Assembly: GCF_002078875.1 (NCBI RefSeq)
Contig: NC_034409.1
Coordinates: 109,463,568-109,527,567, forward strand
Direction: 5' to 3'
Source of the DNA: Numida meleagris
Lineage: Eukaryota > Chordata > Aves > Galliformes > Numididae
Length of the DNA stretch: 64,000 nucleotides
The notes under the pieces: model-generated
What the model was told of the DNA's origin: nothing
Database searches by the model: none
Seen by the model: only the letters and a program-made list of their open reading frames with translations
Part shown: positions 22,553 through 34,600 of the stretch, piece by piece
Layout of the letters: each line of letters starts with the position of its first letter
How positions within the stretch are numbered: the stretch's first letter is position 1
Made by a program: the position numbers and the translations under genes

Positions 22553-25500
22553 GCTCTGTGTTCCTTGGGGGCACACAGGTAGCTCTTTGCAGAGCATGCA
22601 TGCACCCCATGTCTCAGGGCCAGCTTCAACCCCTTGTTCCAGAAGGATTCAAGACGAATGGCTCTAGGACCTACTTTCTGCTTCTGGGAACCCATTACCT
22701 TGAAAGGCTCAATGTTATAACTCCTTCCATGTTTTTACAGCTCCAGCCTTCAGGCTGTGTGTATACATTATCCTTCTCATCAAATGCTGATGGTTTAAAA
22801 TTAAAATACATCAGCACTAGTTAACCAAATATGCAGTCTTATGATCATGACAAAGTAGTTTGGGTCAAGATTTATCCTGTAATCTTTGAAGTGGCTTGTA
22901 AGGAATAGCCCCTTTGGTGCTGACCCCAACAGTAACCTTTCAGACTAGAATGCATACAGACACATTGGTCTGGTTTTTTGTTCTCTGCTCTAGAATAAAA
23001 ATAGTTTCTAAAGAATACATATATATGTATTGATTCATGAAAATCCCTTTCAATGCAAACAAATATTCAAAGTGTACTGTTAACCTATTGCAATGATTTT
23101 TACCATTTTGGAATAATGTGATCTAATTTGTGAAATACGGAGGAAGTTGCTATGTCATGGTGTTTCAGTGTTTTTGAAACAGCCTCACTGAAATTAAGCT
23201 AACTGATTAAATGAGCTAACTCAATCAACTAAATAAGCCCCACTCTCCCACAGGACTTAACAGAAACCCAGACTTTCCACTCATAATATATCTATCATGG
23301 CCCTACGGGTCTTTTAACTAAAGACATGACTGAATTTAAAAAGAAGTATATTGTTATTTTAAACTTACCATCAAAGTTGCCTAAATATACTATTATTCTA
23401 GTCTTTTTGGAAACAGCAGCCCAATAGGTATCTGAGTATGCCAGTCTATGGTAATAATACAAGTAAATTTGAACTCCAATTGATTCAAGCTGAAAGCTGA
23501 TTCCCATAATATCTGACTTTATACGGCATACTTAGATTATTTTGTCTTGAAATTAGCAGGGCAGAGTTTCTTCTAATGCAGTGTTACATCAAAGGTTGAG
23601 CAACTGGAGGACCGATAACAATAACCTGATCCATAATCAATGTATCATCACTCAAATAATTTATGATGCCTTTATACGGAAGGAAAATTGGATTAAGTTG
23701 CACAAAAACAAACAAAAAGAGGAACTGCTCAGCACAGAGATACTGTGACATTTTCAAGAATGCTTGTTTTCAGAGAAGTTAGCTGGCTTCTTCTCTCCTA
23801 GGATGCTTTGGATGGACAAAGCTACGCCATATAGGCTCTATAGCTACCAACAAATGAAAACTCATCCATTACACGGACCTGCTCTCTGTTTTTCTCCTCC
23901 TTCCTGCAAGCAGCATGCACAAGGATGGGCATCCTGCCCTCACTCTCTCTGGTGCTCAGGCTTTCTGAATGGACCAGGCAGAGGATGATTTGGCAAGTCC
24001 TTTTCTGGGGTTGGGCTCCTGAGAGAGCAGGGAGTAGGTATTACCATGAAGAAAATTTGGTGGGCAAGATGTTTTCCTCCTATGTGTATGAATGTGATCT
24101 CTGTGGAGAAAGATGATTTCCATCTTCCCTACAGTTCTAGAAAATGTAACCGTACCACTACCTCAGGAGAGTCTAAGCTGCAGAGCCACTTCTCTTCACT
24201 CAGCCCAGGCTTTCCCCTACCTGTCTCCTTGGAAGGGGTCATCGCTATCAGCAACAAAGGGCATCAATTCCATGAAGGCAGTGTTGTTGGCTATCCCTTA
24301 CTCCTCCTTGTAGGCACCAAGACCTAGTGCTTCTGGTCACACTCGTCCAGATGGAGCTAAAGAAATGACCCCTGTAACTACAGTTGTGCTGCACAGTAAC
24401 CTGCAGAAGACAAACCTCAGTTCCTCCTGCTGAAGTTACAGTATGGTGTGGCAAGGACAAAATACTTACAGGACCTGAAAGAGAGTAAGCAACTGAAAAC
24501 CTAAGACTCTGGCCTTGGTGTTATAACATGGGGCCAGGCAAGTGGGCTTTGGAGTCCAGTTTTAGGACTATTTCCAGATCCAATCCACGAGCTTTTAAAG
24601 ATGGTATTGGAAGCAGAGAGCAGCACATAGCCTTATTCTCTTCACTAATAACAAGGTAACATCTGTCTGGAGGGAGCAAGAGTGTACGTGTCAAGACCTC
24701 CCCCTGGGCTAGTGCTCTTGCATTCTTTTAAAAAGTGAAGTTGCTTTTTGCCAGCAGGGAGAAGGAAACCTGCGTCTAATAAATCGTCCATTGTAAACAC
24801 AAGCAAATTCATTATTCATAGTTGTTTAATGAAAGTTTTATGTTAACAACTCTTGGTTCAGTGGATGGCTCATAAACTGTTTGCTGCCTTTTCCTGTCTT
24901 TTTGTTTCTTTAATTCACTAGATCACATCCATTGAAGGTGAAACTTTCAGAAAAAGAAAAAAATTCAGATCTGAAGTGAGTCAGTGCTCACTAGCTACAA
25001 GATGCCTTTTGCTCCATCTGATTCAACTCCATTAATCATTGCTTGAAATTTTTCAAAAGGAGACACGTGTTTAAAATGTCACTTACAATATGAAAATTTG
25101 TTTTAATACAATTTGGTCTGAATATCTATGGTACTCCCAGTATTCCCATCCGTGCTTATGAACCTTTTCTTTCTATAAATAGGTGAAGAAAACTGTATTT
25201 TGTTCAGCTCCTGTCTTCAGTCAGAGCCTCGCGACTTGCCCTCATTAAGTCCGTGTTTGTAGGGGTCACTGTGAATAATGTCTTCTTGAAGCTGCAGTCA
25301 GAGATAAGAGGTTTATATGTGGGATTGCTAAGTAAGGTGTGGCTATGGTGATTTTCACTAGTTTCAATATTTTCAGTATTTCCATACTTTCACGGGCCAG
25401 CTCTTTGTCAGAACTACTTCTCCAGGCTTGACACATCCTATGCTTGGCCTTCCACTTTCAACAAAGTGTGCTTCAGCCACTTTGATCTGTGACTGTCCTC

Positions 25501-25761
25501 ATAGCATTATGAACAGCAACTACATTCTAAAGCAGGTTTACTCCTTTCTAACTGTGAGGGTTCAAGAGAATTGGCTGAATTAAAAGCATCATTAAGGAAG
25601 GGACAGCAAGGTGGCAAAATGACAAAGGGTTACTGCTCTCTGGTAAAGCCCCCCTCCTCTGTTCAGTGCAGGACTGGTCGGGTGAGAGCTGTTACCCCTT
25701 TCCTGTACGTGCAACTTTCTCTGATTCTTCTTATCAAAACCAAAGGCTCCATCCACAGTGA
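22553..25761. other. AT-rich unique DNA, no gene recognised
   Basis: About 3.2 kb without recognised elements. It contains an 18-bp perfect AT-rich palindrome at 23014-23031 and small A-rich runs (23703-23718). Frames up to 93 codons near 23.8-24.4 kb overlap on both strands and are judged chance. Confidence 0.5.
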
Positions 25762-25978
25762 GCTGAAAGGAGTTTATAGTGAGGTGGGGGTTGGCCTCTT
25801 CTCTCAGGTAGCAGTGATAAAATGAGAGGCAATGAACTCAAGTTGTGCAAGGAGAGGTTCAGGTTGGTTATTAGGAAAGATTTCTTATCAGAAAGAGCGG
25901 TGAGGCAGTGGCACAAGCTGCCCAGGGAGGTGGTGGAGTCACCATCCCTGGAGGTGTTCAAGAACTGTGGAGATGTGG
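25762..25978 (+). mobile_element. Older CR1 (F/H-like), left part, split by a later CR1
   Basis: C-terminal ORF2 of an F/H-like CR1, recognisable from gagctgaaaggagtttatag through ccatccctggaggtgttcaa to gtggagatgtgg. Its expected continuation (cac-gaggga-gtggtcagtggg) is not here but 1.05 kb downstream at 27028. The two halves together make one ordinary 3' CR1 fragment. Confidence 0.93.
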
Positions 25979-26930
25979 TGGATTAAGAATTGGTTTACTG
26001 GACACAGCCAAAGGGTTCTGATTAATGGTTCTGTGTCAGAGTAGAGGTCAGTCACAAGCGGTGTCCCTCAGGGGTCAGTCTTGAGGCTGCTGCTCTTCAA
26101 CATCTTTATCAATGACATAGACAATGGCATCGAGTGCACCCTCAGCAAGTTTGCAGATGACACCAAGGTGAGTGGTGCGGTCAATACAGTAGGGGGAAGG
26201 GAAGCCAGGCAGAGGGACCTGGACAGGCTGGAGAAGTGGGCCCATGAGAACCTAATGAGGTTCAACAAGGCCAAATGCAAGGTGCTGCACTTGGGCCTGG
26301 GCAATCCCTGGTATTTATACAAACTGGAGGAAGATCTACTTGAGAGCAGCCCTGCGGAGAAGGACTTGGGGGTCCTGGTGGATGAGAAGCTGGACATGAG
26401 CCAGAAGTGTACACTTGCAGCCCGGAAGGGCAACTATGTTCTGGGCTGCATTAAAAGAGGAGTGGCCAGCAGGGAGAGGGAGGTGATTGTCCCCCTGTAC
26501 TCGGCTCTTGTGAGGCCCCATCTGGAGTACTGCATCCAGGCCTAGGGTCCCCAGCACAAGAAAGATATGGAGCTCTTGGAATGGGTCCAGAGGAGGGCCA
26601 CTAAGATGATCAGAGGGCTGCAGATCCTCTCCTATGAAGAAAGGTTGATGGAACGGGGCTTGTTTAGCTTGGAGAAGGCTGTGGGGAGACCTCATTGTGG
26701 CCTTCCAATATTTAAAGGGAGCATATAAACAAGAGGAGGTATGACTGTTTACAAGGTTAGATAGTGATAGGACAAAGGGGAATGGTTTTAAACTAAGACA
26801 GGGGAGGTTTAGGTTAGATATTAGGAGGATGTTTTTCACTCAGAGGGTGGTGACGCAATGGAACAGGTTGCCCAAGGAGGTTGTGGATGTCCCATCCCTG
26901 GAGGCATTCAGGGCCAGGCTGGATGTGGGT
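25979..26930 (+). pseudogene. CR1 ORF2 remnant with RT catalytic motif, multiply broken
   Basis: The fragment covers part of the LINE reverse transcriptase. The frame reads [20 protein letters not shown], then [14 protein letters not shown] (F-A-D-D at 26150-26161), [37 protein letters not shown] and [20 protein letters not shown]. Two stops, TAG at 26042-26044 and at 26543-26545, both stand where the family has Trp. After the second stop the same frame continues ([20 protein letters not shown]) until about 26670-26685. There about 5 bases are missing in the L-E-K-R-R-L block and the frame shifts. The catalytic residues are retained, but the protein cannot be made, and the endonuclease and N-terminal RT are absent. 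Confidence 0.9.
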
Positions 26931-27027
26931 CTGGGCAGCCTGGCTGGTGACCCTGCACATAGCAGGGGGGTTGAAACTAGATGATCATTATGGTCCTTTT
27001 CAACCCAGGCCATTCTATGATTCTATG
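25979..27027 (+). mobile_element. Younger CR1 (B/C-like), ~1050 bp, nested inside an older CR1
   Basis: This CR1 begins within the RT domain (ggattaagaattggtttact) and includes the catalytic F-A-D-D codons at 26150-26161. It then runs through the rest of ORF2 and the 3' UTR (gatgatcattatggtcc) to two exact octamer units ending at 27027. The flanking sequence on both sides belongs to one interrupted CR1 in the same orientation. The junctions share only tgtgg on the left and tgcgg on the right, overlapping the end of the inner element, so any target-site duplication is at most about 5 bp. This is the longest CR1 in the window. Confidence 0.95.
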
Positions 27028-27120
27028 CGGCACAGAGGGACGTGGTCAGTGGGCATGGTGGGGATAGTTGGACTAGATTGTCTTAGTGGTCTTTTCCTTC
27101 TTTAATGATTCTTTTATTCT
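27028..27120 (+). mobile_element. Older CR1 (F/H-like), right part
   Basis: The 3' UTR and tail of the CR1 whose left part ends at 25978. It reads cacagagggacgtggtcagt, then ttggactagattgtcttagt, ggtcttttccttc and a decayed octamer tail (atgattcttttattct). Divergence in the tail is greater than in the inserted element, in line with greater age. Confidence 0.93.
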
Positions 27121-30100
27121 ATCCCTTGTCCCACTTCAGGCTGCTGGGCTAGGAGCCTTTAAGACAGCCCGTCTGCAACCTAGGTCTGATCTACTGATCT
27201 TACATACTTAGCAACCACTACTGCAAACATCACAGTCCAGAAAAATCTCATAAGCAGTCATGAACACACTTATGGCCAAGCCCTCTGCATCCCAGCCCTG
27301 CAGGCTGCTGTTTCAGGGAACCTACTTCCTTGCGGCATTTTCAGGCACCATTAGCTTTCCCAGATGATCTGAGTTATTGTAGCTACTGTGACAGCTTTCA
27401 CTCATGAAGTAGCCAATTTTTATCAGTCTTCCTGCAGATCATTTAGGGCATGAAGTGAGCCTGTCTAGGCCCACTCACTCCTCTCCTCCCAGGAACAGGG
27501 CACCCTAGGATTTGCAGCATCCAACCCTGGCACTCCCAAGCAGAGAGTGTGTTCCCACAGAGATGGGAAGAAGTTTGATGGATGCAGTCCTTTCCTCAAA
27601 GTCTCATCCAAAATAACACCATTACAGTTCTTATCCAATCTGAAAACAGCTTTAAAAGAGAAGAGAGAATTTTCTTGACATAAAATTCCCGACATAGTTG
27701 TTTGGTTCTTTTTTAAGAAAACAACCTAATGAGAAACAGAAGGACCCATCACAGACAGGCAGTAGTGCTACAACTAATTCCTTCCTAATTGAAATACATT
27801 TTTGGGTACTGAAGAAGAGATCATCCCTTTGAAATCACTTGTTCCACTGAGTGATGACTTCAACATGGATGCTGTGCCTGGACCTCTGCAATGATGCAAA
27901 TTGCTTGAAAAGGTCTCCGAGGTGCCTGTGTAAATTAGTTTTTCAGCAGCTGCATGTATATATTTTTCTCACTCAGCTGATGAAAACTGCAGTGCAACGG
28001 ACACTGAAGCTGGGTGTTTAAGTTCAGTGAGTGAAGTAAAATGCTGATATTATTCAGGAACTGATTGGTGTCTGCCAATATCTACCACCACTGGCTGAGG
28101 TTTGATGGAAGAGCTGAGAAAACATGTTGAAAATGTGACAGCCAGTGAAAGCGTTCTGCTTGATTGCTCCAAATTGGATAGTGTTTGCACAGATGGGGCA
28201 CCTACCCTGACTGGCAGGAGTACTGGTTGTATAGCTTTGCTAGAAAGGTTTTAGTATCAACAGTTATCTAAAATATCATTCTATTGTCATCGGGAGGCTC
28301 TTTGTGCTAAAGACCAGGATTTCTGAAGAGCTCTAAACCAATCATCTGTTTCATCAACATGGTACTTGTGCGCACAGTAAATCAATGTTTCTTACAGATG
28401 TAAACAGGAGGGAATTAATGCTCCTCTACAATGTTAGTTAGCTGGCACAGGAAAAGGCCCTTCAAAATTTTTGTAAACAAAAGAAACAAGTGAATTTTAG
28501 AAGGGAAACATGAATTCATGAACAACTGTAAACTGCTGAAAGACCAGGAAGGGAGAACAAACTGGTCTCCTTCACAGGCATTGCATTTTGCATCAGTATC
28601 TCTACAGGGGAAAGACTGCCTTTGTGTTATGATGTTTAACCATCTTTTTCATTATAAAACCAATCAAAACTCTTGTCTCACAATAATTTGGACCACTTTC
28701 TTTTAGTGCATTTAAGAGCTGATAACAAGACTATACATGGAGATCTGTGCTGCGATGTCAACGATTCCAGGTTTAAGCAAGTGAAGTTTTGGTAGAAGGT
28801 AGAAAAGACAGAAGAAGGTATTAAGGTAGAAAAGACCACTGTGGCTCTCTGATAATCTTCTTGTTCAATTTAAAATGGGAAATGTTGAAATTCAACACTA
28901 CGGCTGGGCTTGAGAAGGAATGGTAATTTATCTCCACTGTACCTATACATATCCCCACTCTGGAAATAGGTCTGTAAAGTAGTAGTTGTAACCTTGTTCT
29001 ATCTCATGGATAGAACTTTTGACCAGTTTCTACCCATCAGTAGTCAGTTTTGGATAACGAACCTCTGCTTAGAATATTTGTTTCTGAAATCCTAGATTTT
29101 CACATCAGTTTAATTCTCTTGGCTCCCCAAGCTGAACGTATACACTGAAGATGTTATACGCCAAGTGTCTGTTCAGAAACCCACAGAGCCGCCACTGCAA
29201 CTCACTCATGAAGGCCAGTGTTGCTTTGAAGAGAGGGAACTCCTGGGTAGACAAAGCCCAGATGTAATCAGAGAAGCAATGCAGCTGTCTTCCCAGAGTC
29301 AAACAGCGCATCATGGGAGAGAGATCCCTGCCCTGATCTGGAATAAAAAAGGAGTATTTACCTCTCATCGCAATGAAGTCATCTCTGCTGATGAATGTAC
29401 ATAATTACCACTGAATTTTTAAACAGCTGTAACACATAATATTAATGCCCAAAGAGAACAGCAGAATGACATTTCCAAGGAAACGAACCACTACATTTCC
29501 TTGTTTATTGCCACAATGGGCTGAAATAAAGCTAAAGCTGGTTGAGAGCTAACAGGGTTTAGAAGCCAGTCAAAACTGAGAAATACAACATTTACAAATG
29601 GAAAGGATCGTATGTCAGAGTAAACATGCAGGTGGGAGCAAGAAGCTTCAGCCTCTCTTTCCCCTTTTATGTTCCCAGCACAGATTGATCTGTTCATCAC
29701 CCTAAATCTGGCATGCAGGAATAAAAACAGATATGGGAGACGAAGAAGTGTCAGAGGTAGGGTAAAAAAGGATGGGTGGCAGAAATTATCCTGTGAGCAG
29801 TTTTGCATGCACACATCTGAGATGTTCAAGTTTAATCCCCTACCCATGTTGTGAGGTACTTCAGTGATGGTACGTCTACTTACAGAAGTGAATAGGAAGA
29901 ACAGGGGAACAGGAAGCAAGGGTAGAGCCATCCCTGTCTCAAAGCTTTATTTATGAAGGTATCATAAGTTCCCATACTGAACAGGTCCCCTCTTGGGTTC
30001 TGTGGAGCAGAACAGGGTGTGCTCTCTTGCAAAGGCAAAGCTTTGCATCAAACATTTAAATGAGGAGAGGGAGAGGCTGCAGTGCTACACTGCTTTCCAG

Positions 30101-31201
30101 ATCCCAGCGAGGACAGGCAGTCTGCAGGTTGAACTTTCTACTAGAAAATGGCAATTTTAAATCAGTCCATTGTGCTGAAAGAGAAACCAGAAAATCATTC
30201 CTTTCTCAGCTCAGTTCTGGCTCAGGATCAATAAAGATATCAACTCCTCAATCCATCGCTCTCCATCAAAAAAGAAAAAAAAAAAACATGACCAAACAGT
30301 TCAAGTGTAGCTCCAGTTCAGTGTGGAGAGAAGGTCAGAGAGGTGTTTCATACTGATTTTTGGTTCTTGTAAAACTCTTTGAGCATCTTTCTTTGTAATT
30401 CATATTATAATGCCTCTGGTGAAAGAAACAAAAAACTACAACCCAGAACCTGGATACTGCAACGTAATGGCAAACACATTGCAGCTAGACAGATCCTGTT
30501 CCAGGTCTGACTGATGATAACTGTAGTGGAGAACTTTGGCCGGTGTAGCTTGATAAAACACACAATAGGACAGTGGGCAAGGCGATGGAGCTGTTAGCAG
30601 CAAGAGGTGATAAATCCTTTTCTGAAATGGGAACTGAGTGACAGCTATCTCTATCTCCAGTGTATTATAGGTTATTTCATCTCTTTCTCCCTGCAGACAT
30701 GACTGCACAAAGGTCGAGTCAAATAAATGATTAAAAGTGAGATGCCACAAAGTGTAGATTTTCACTGCCTGAAACCTGGGGTTGAATCCAGGGCCATAGT
30801 ACGTGTGCTCCCTGCAGCAGGTGGAAAGGGTCACACAGGAACAGTGCTGCGTGGCATTGCAAAGGTTTCTGTAGCTCATCATTCTGTTTCCAGCTGTGGC
30901 TGCAATGGTGAAGGAAAAATATGCAGTCAGGCCAGGCACACAGATAAAATTTCTCTAGTAGTCTTCCAGCCTGTAAACAGAGAAACGTCTGTTTTTCAGG
31001 GACTTGAAAACCACAGCCTTAGCATTGCTGGCTCCATATTCTAGCCACCTGAGGCAGAGGCCTCTGGACTTGCAGGTGAAATCAGTCCCTTGAAGGCTGG
31101 ACACAATGGCTCAGGCTCATTTGCACATTAATGTGTTAGAACAGTATCACCCAACAGTCATTTGTATCAGCAGAGATACGTCCCTTCATTTAAAATCACT
31201 G
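27121..31201. other. Unique DNA, no gene recognised
   Basis: About 4.1 kb without recognised elements. The two longest non-repeat frames of the region are minus-strand, 29491-29931 (146 codons) and 30436-30939 (167 codons). Neither resembles a family I know and both are near the length expected by chance. An A-rich run occurs at about 30268-30285. Confidence 0.5.
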
Positions 31202-31625
31202 TAGAATTATAGAATGGTTTGGGTTGGAGGGACCTCAAAGCCCACCCACCCCAACCACTGCTGTGGGCAGGGCTGCCCCCCACCAGCTCAGGCTGCCCAG
31301 GGCCCCATCCAACCTGGCCTTGAGCGCCTTCAGGGATGGGGCACCACAGCTTCTCTGGGCAGCCTGTGCCAGCGCCTCACCACCCTCTGGGTAAAGGATT
31401 TCTACCCAACATCTAACCTAAGTCTCCCCTCTTTTAAAGCCACCCCCCTTGTCCTATCACTATCAGATCATGTAAAAAGTCCACCTCCCTCCTATTTACA
31501 AGCTCTCCTCAGTTACTGGAAGGCCACAAGGAGGTCTCCCCGGAGTCTTCTCTCCTCCAGGCTGAACAAGGCAAGCTCCCTCAATCTTTCTTCAGAGGAG
31601 AGGTGCTCCAGCACTCTGAGCATCC
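31202..31625 (-). mobile_element. CR1 LINE 3' fragment (B/C-like)
   Basis: A minus-strand CR1 with the tail at 31202-31216 (tagaattatagaatgg) and a B/C-like 3' UTR (ggttggagggacctcaaagc, caccagctcaggctgccc). C-terminal ORF2 extends to the H-L-S-S-E-E-R-L coding block near 31605. Gaps and substitutions break the coding frame. The 5' truncation is at about 31625. Confidence 0.95.
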
Positions 31626-34600
31626 CTCAGAACAGGAACTCAAAGAACAAGCACACTTCAAATTAATTCAAGCCATTGGATACATTCTTGGGAGTGGGGG
31701 TAAGGCTTTCCTCTTTACTGGCACATGCCCAAGCAGCTAGGACTCCTGTATAACACTTGAAGCTCCAGCATCCTCAGAGGCCTTTTTTCTGCATATTGTC
31801 AGGATTTCAGAGAGGGAGAACAAAAAAACACCTCTCAGTTTTACTCACACTCAAGTAATGGGCAATATCTATCTAGGGCCACCTAGGGTACAAGGAGGAA
31901 CTGAAACACTATCTTCCATTTGTTATCTTGATCAGCCTAATCTGTGCAGTATGGTACAGAGCAGATTTGGGACATGACAACACTTTTCCTACTTCCTATT
32001 TTACGGAAAAAAAAAACATTCATACTAACTGTGTTTTATAGGAAGTCTGATACAGACAGCAAGCACTCCTCTGGACATCGTTACTGTTTGGGCTTACAGA
32101 TGGGAATGCCTTAATTCTGGACTGTGTTGTCATGCTTCTAGGTGCTAAAAGGGTTGGTATTGTCAACTCTGAGTGCATTCTGGGGACATGCAGAGCTGTG
32201 ACTCTTGAGAACATGAAGGTCTATCTGCAAGCTGCTTCTAGCATTTATAAACCCACAGTTTGAGTAAGGGCATTTGCCTTTCACTTCTGGCAGCTGTCCC
32301 ACCTAGGACTTGTTTCAGGCATCCTATTGTTTTGAGAGGACTGCCCTATACTTGAGGTGGTGGCTTAATGAATCATGGCTCATGTATTAATGCTGTGTCC
32401 AATCCACTCTTAAGAGTGAATGCTAGGAGATGCAGGGAGCCTGTATGTCCTTGCTAGCTCATGAGTTAAAGAGCCAGAAAGAGTTACAAAGCCCTTAGCC
32501 CACAATCTGAAGCTGCTTAAGCAAAAATTAGCATTACGGACAGAGAAGAAGAGCCCCATCTTTCTCAGGCAGGTGACGCACTCTACAAACAGAGCTTTAA
32601 CAAGAAGGACTGAGCAAAAGAGGAGGAATTAATTTAGTTCACAAAGATGGAACTCAAGTTATGCTGATATCCAGACAGATTGTTTCTGAAAGGGTTTCCT
32701 GGGATTTCCATGTAATTCAGATGACTCTAGGCTTAAGCTTCTTTAGGAATATTTAAATCTTGGATTATCAAGAAGCTGGGGAAGGGAGGTTTGTTTAAGT
32801 GGCATACAGAAATTCACAGGTTAAAAATAGTGGCCTTTTGGGCAGGATGACATTTTAGAAAATGCTAGGAGTGACAGCCCTTTTTTGGCCTGCTATGCAG
32901 GAGCAGCCTGACACTGTTCTAAATATCTCTGACAGAAAACTCCACTTTCCCTATGGACAGTTTTACATACCGCAGAAGAAGAAAAATTCTAGGCATATTG
33001 TTAAGGTTTAGAGGAGGATGAAACACATGGAAAATTGTTCCTATACATTTGCAGTGCTGGAGACATTAGCAACTGAAACCTGGGAGATAAACGTGAGTAA
33101 AACTTAGAAAGTGGCATGCGGTGTAGAAAGCATTTACTATTATATTTAAGTGCTTGCAGAATGTCTCTTTGTTGTTATATTTACACAGAACACTTTGCGT
33201 ACAAAACATCCATCTCTTATGGAGCCAACACATTACTCAGTTAGAAATTGTAAATTAGCAACAATACAGTTCAGGTAGGGGGGCCCTCAGCAAAGAGAAT
33301 TTACCTTTCTCAGATAAAAGAAAGAGAAAAATCTATTTTACACCTTTATGTCCTTGTCAGCCCACATGTCAAGGAGGCAGCTACCCCTGCTGCTAGATGC
33401 ATTTGACAACATTATAAGAAAGCATGCATAACAGAACTATCTACCATAGGAATTAAATTTTCAGAAGGCTTTATCTACAGTGTTAGTCACATTTAGGTCT
33501 CCTTCCTGGCCCTACTGCCCCCAAAACCTGAGCAAGTGGAGAGAAAGAAGGGCTGAGAAGATCAAGATATAAACAGTATTTTGGACCGAGGCAACAGCAT
33601 CCCTTTACAGACTTTTATGCAAGAGTAAACCACTGGGGCTTGCTTTATCTTGCTGGCTTCTGCAGGTGACATAACAGTAGCAGGTCAGAAATGAAGAGGG
33701 GTCTTAGACAAACAAGTATGACATCTTTCTGCATTTCAAGGAACAAAAATTACGCCCTCTGGCCTCCTCAAGAAAAGTGGTGGGAGGTAAGAATAACCCA
33801 GCTGAAGCTCAGGCCAGCAAAGAAAGGGCACATCTACACTTGCCAGACAGCTCCTTCAGGACATACCCATGTTTGCACTTCCATAGAAGCTTGCCTCATA
33901 TACAGGCTGCATATGAACATTTAAGTTCCAGCTTTTGTTGAGCTTATAGGCTTCCAAAACTGACAATGTTGTCTCACATGGGCTTAGCTGACATGAAACT
34001 TGCTGTGGTACCAGATGGGTGCTCAGCACACACCTTCAGCTGCACCATAGCCTACAATGGCTAGTACCAATGGCTGACGTGAACTCCACAAGTCTGGCAG
34101 TGCTCTTTCTTTCTAGAGCCCAAACCAATGCATAGCATTGATTTGTTCAGTTTGTAGCAGTAGATATCAATGGAGGAGCCCAAGACGACCCTGAAGACAG
34201 AACCACTGCAGACCACTACCACTACCCTTCTCTTACATATCTCCCCACTGCTCTATCTGCAGCAGTTAAAGACCATGGAGCTGAAACTCAATCTATATGC
34301 CAAGATATCCTGTTTTAACATCTGAACCTGTAACTGCTTCCTTGGGTAGGATCTAGAAGGAAGCATCTGATTTTTCTGTGCTCTTACCTCTATCCATTTT
34401 TTATGGGCTGAGTGCGTTCCTTGTTCTTTCTAGTAAAAGCAGGAGTTTTACCATAAATGTTTTATCGAATATTTTGCTCTTATCTAGTCATTCTGAGAGA
34501 CCAATAAAGGAAATACGAGAATGTCAGTTTTGTTTTATTTTGATATCACTTATGTTATATATGTACTTGCAAACTAATACAAGAAGAACAAACGATGTGA

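Noticed and set aside
22325..22597. 90-codon minus-strand frame over a CR1 3' end
   Set aside because: It is the antisense of the plus-strand CR1 fragment at 22363-22552, not a gene.
26336..26839. 167-codon minus-strand frame
   Set aside because: Antisense of the nested CR1 ORF2, with no independent family resemblance.
29491..29931. 146-codon minus-strand frame with hydrophobic start
   Set aside because: The Leu/Phe-rich start resembles a signal peptide, but no domain or conserved motif follows and the length is within chance for this window.
31214..31666. 150-codon plus-strand frame
   Set aside because: It lies antisense to the minus-strand CR1 at 31202-31625. The GC-rich CR1 complement is stop-poor.
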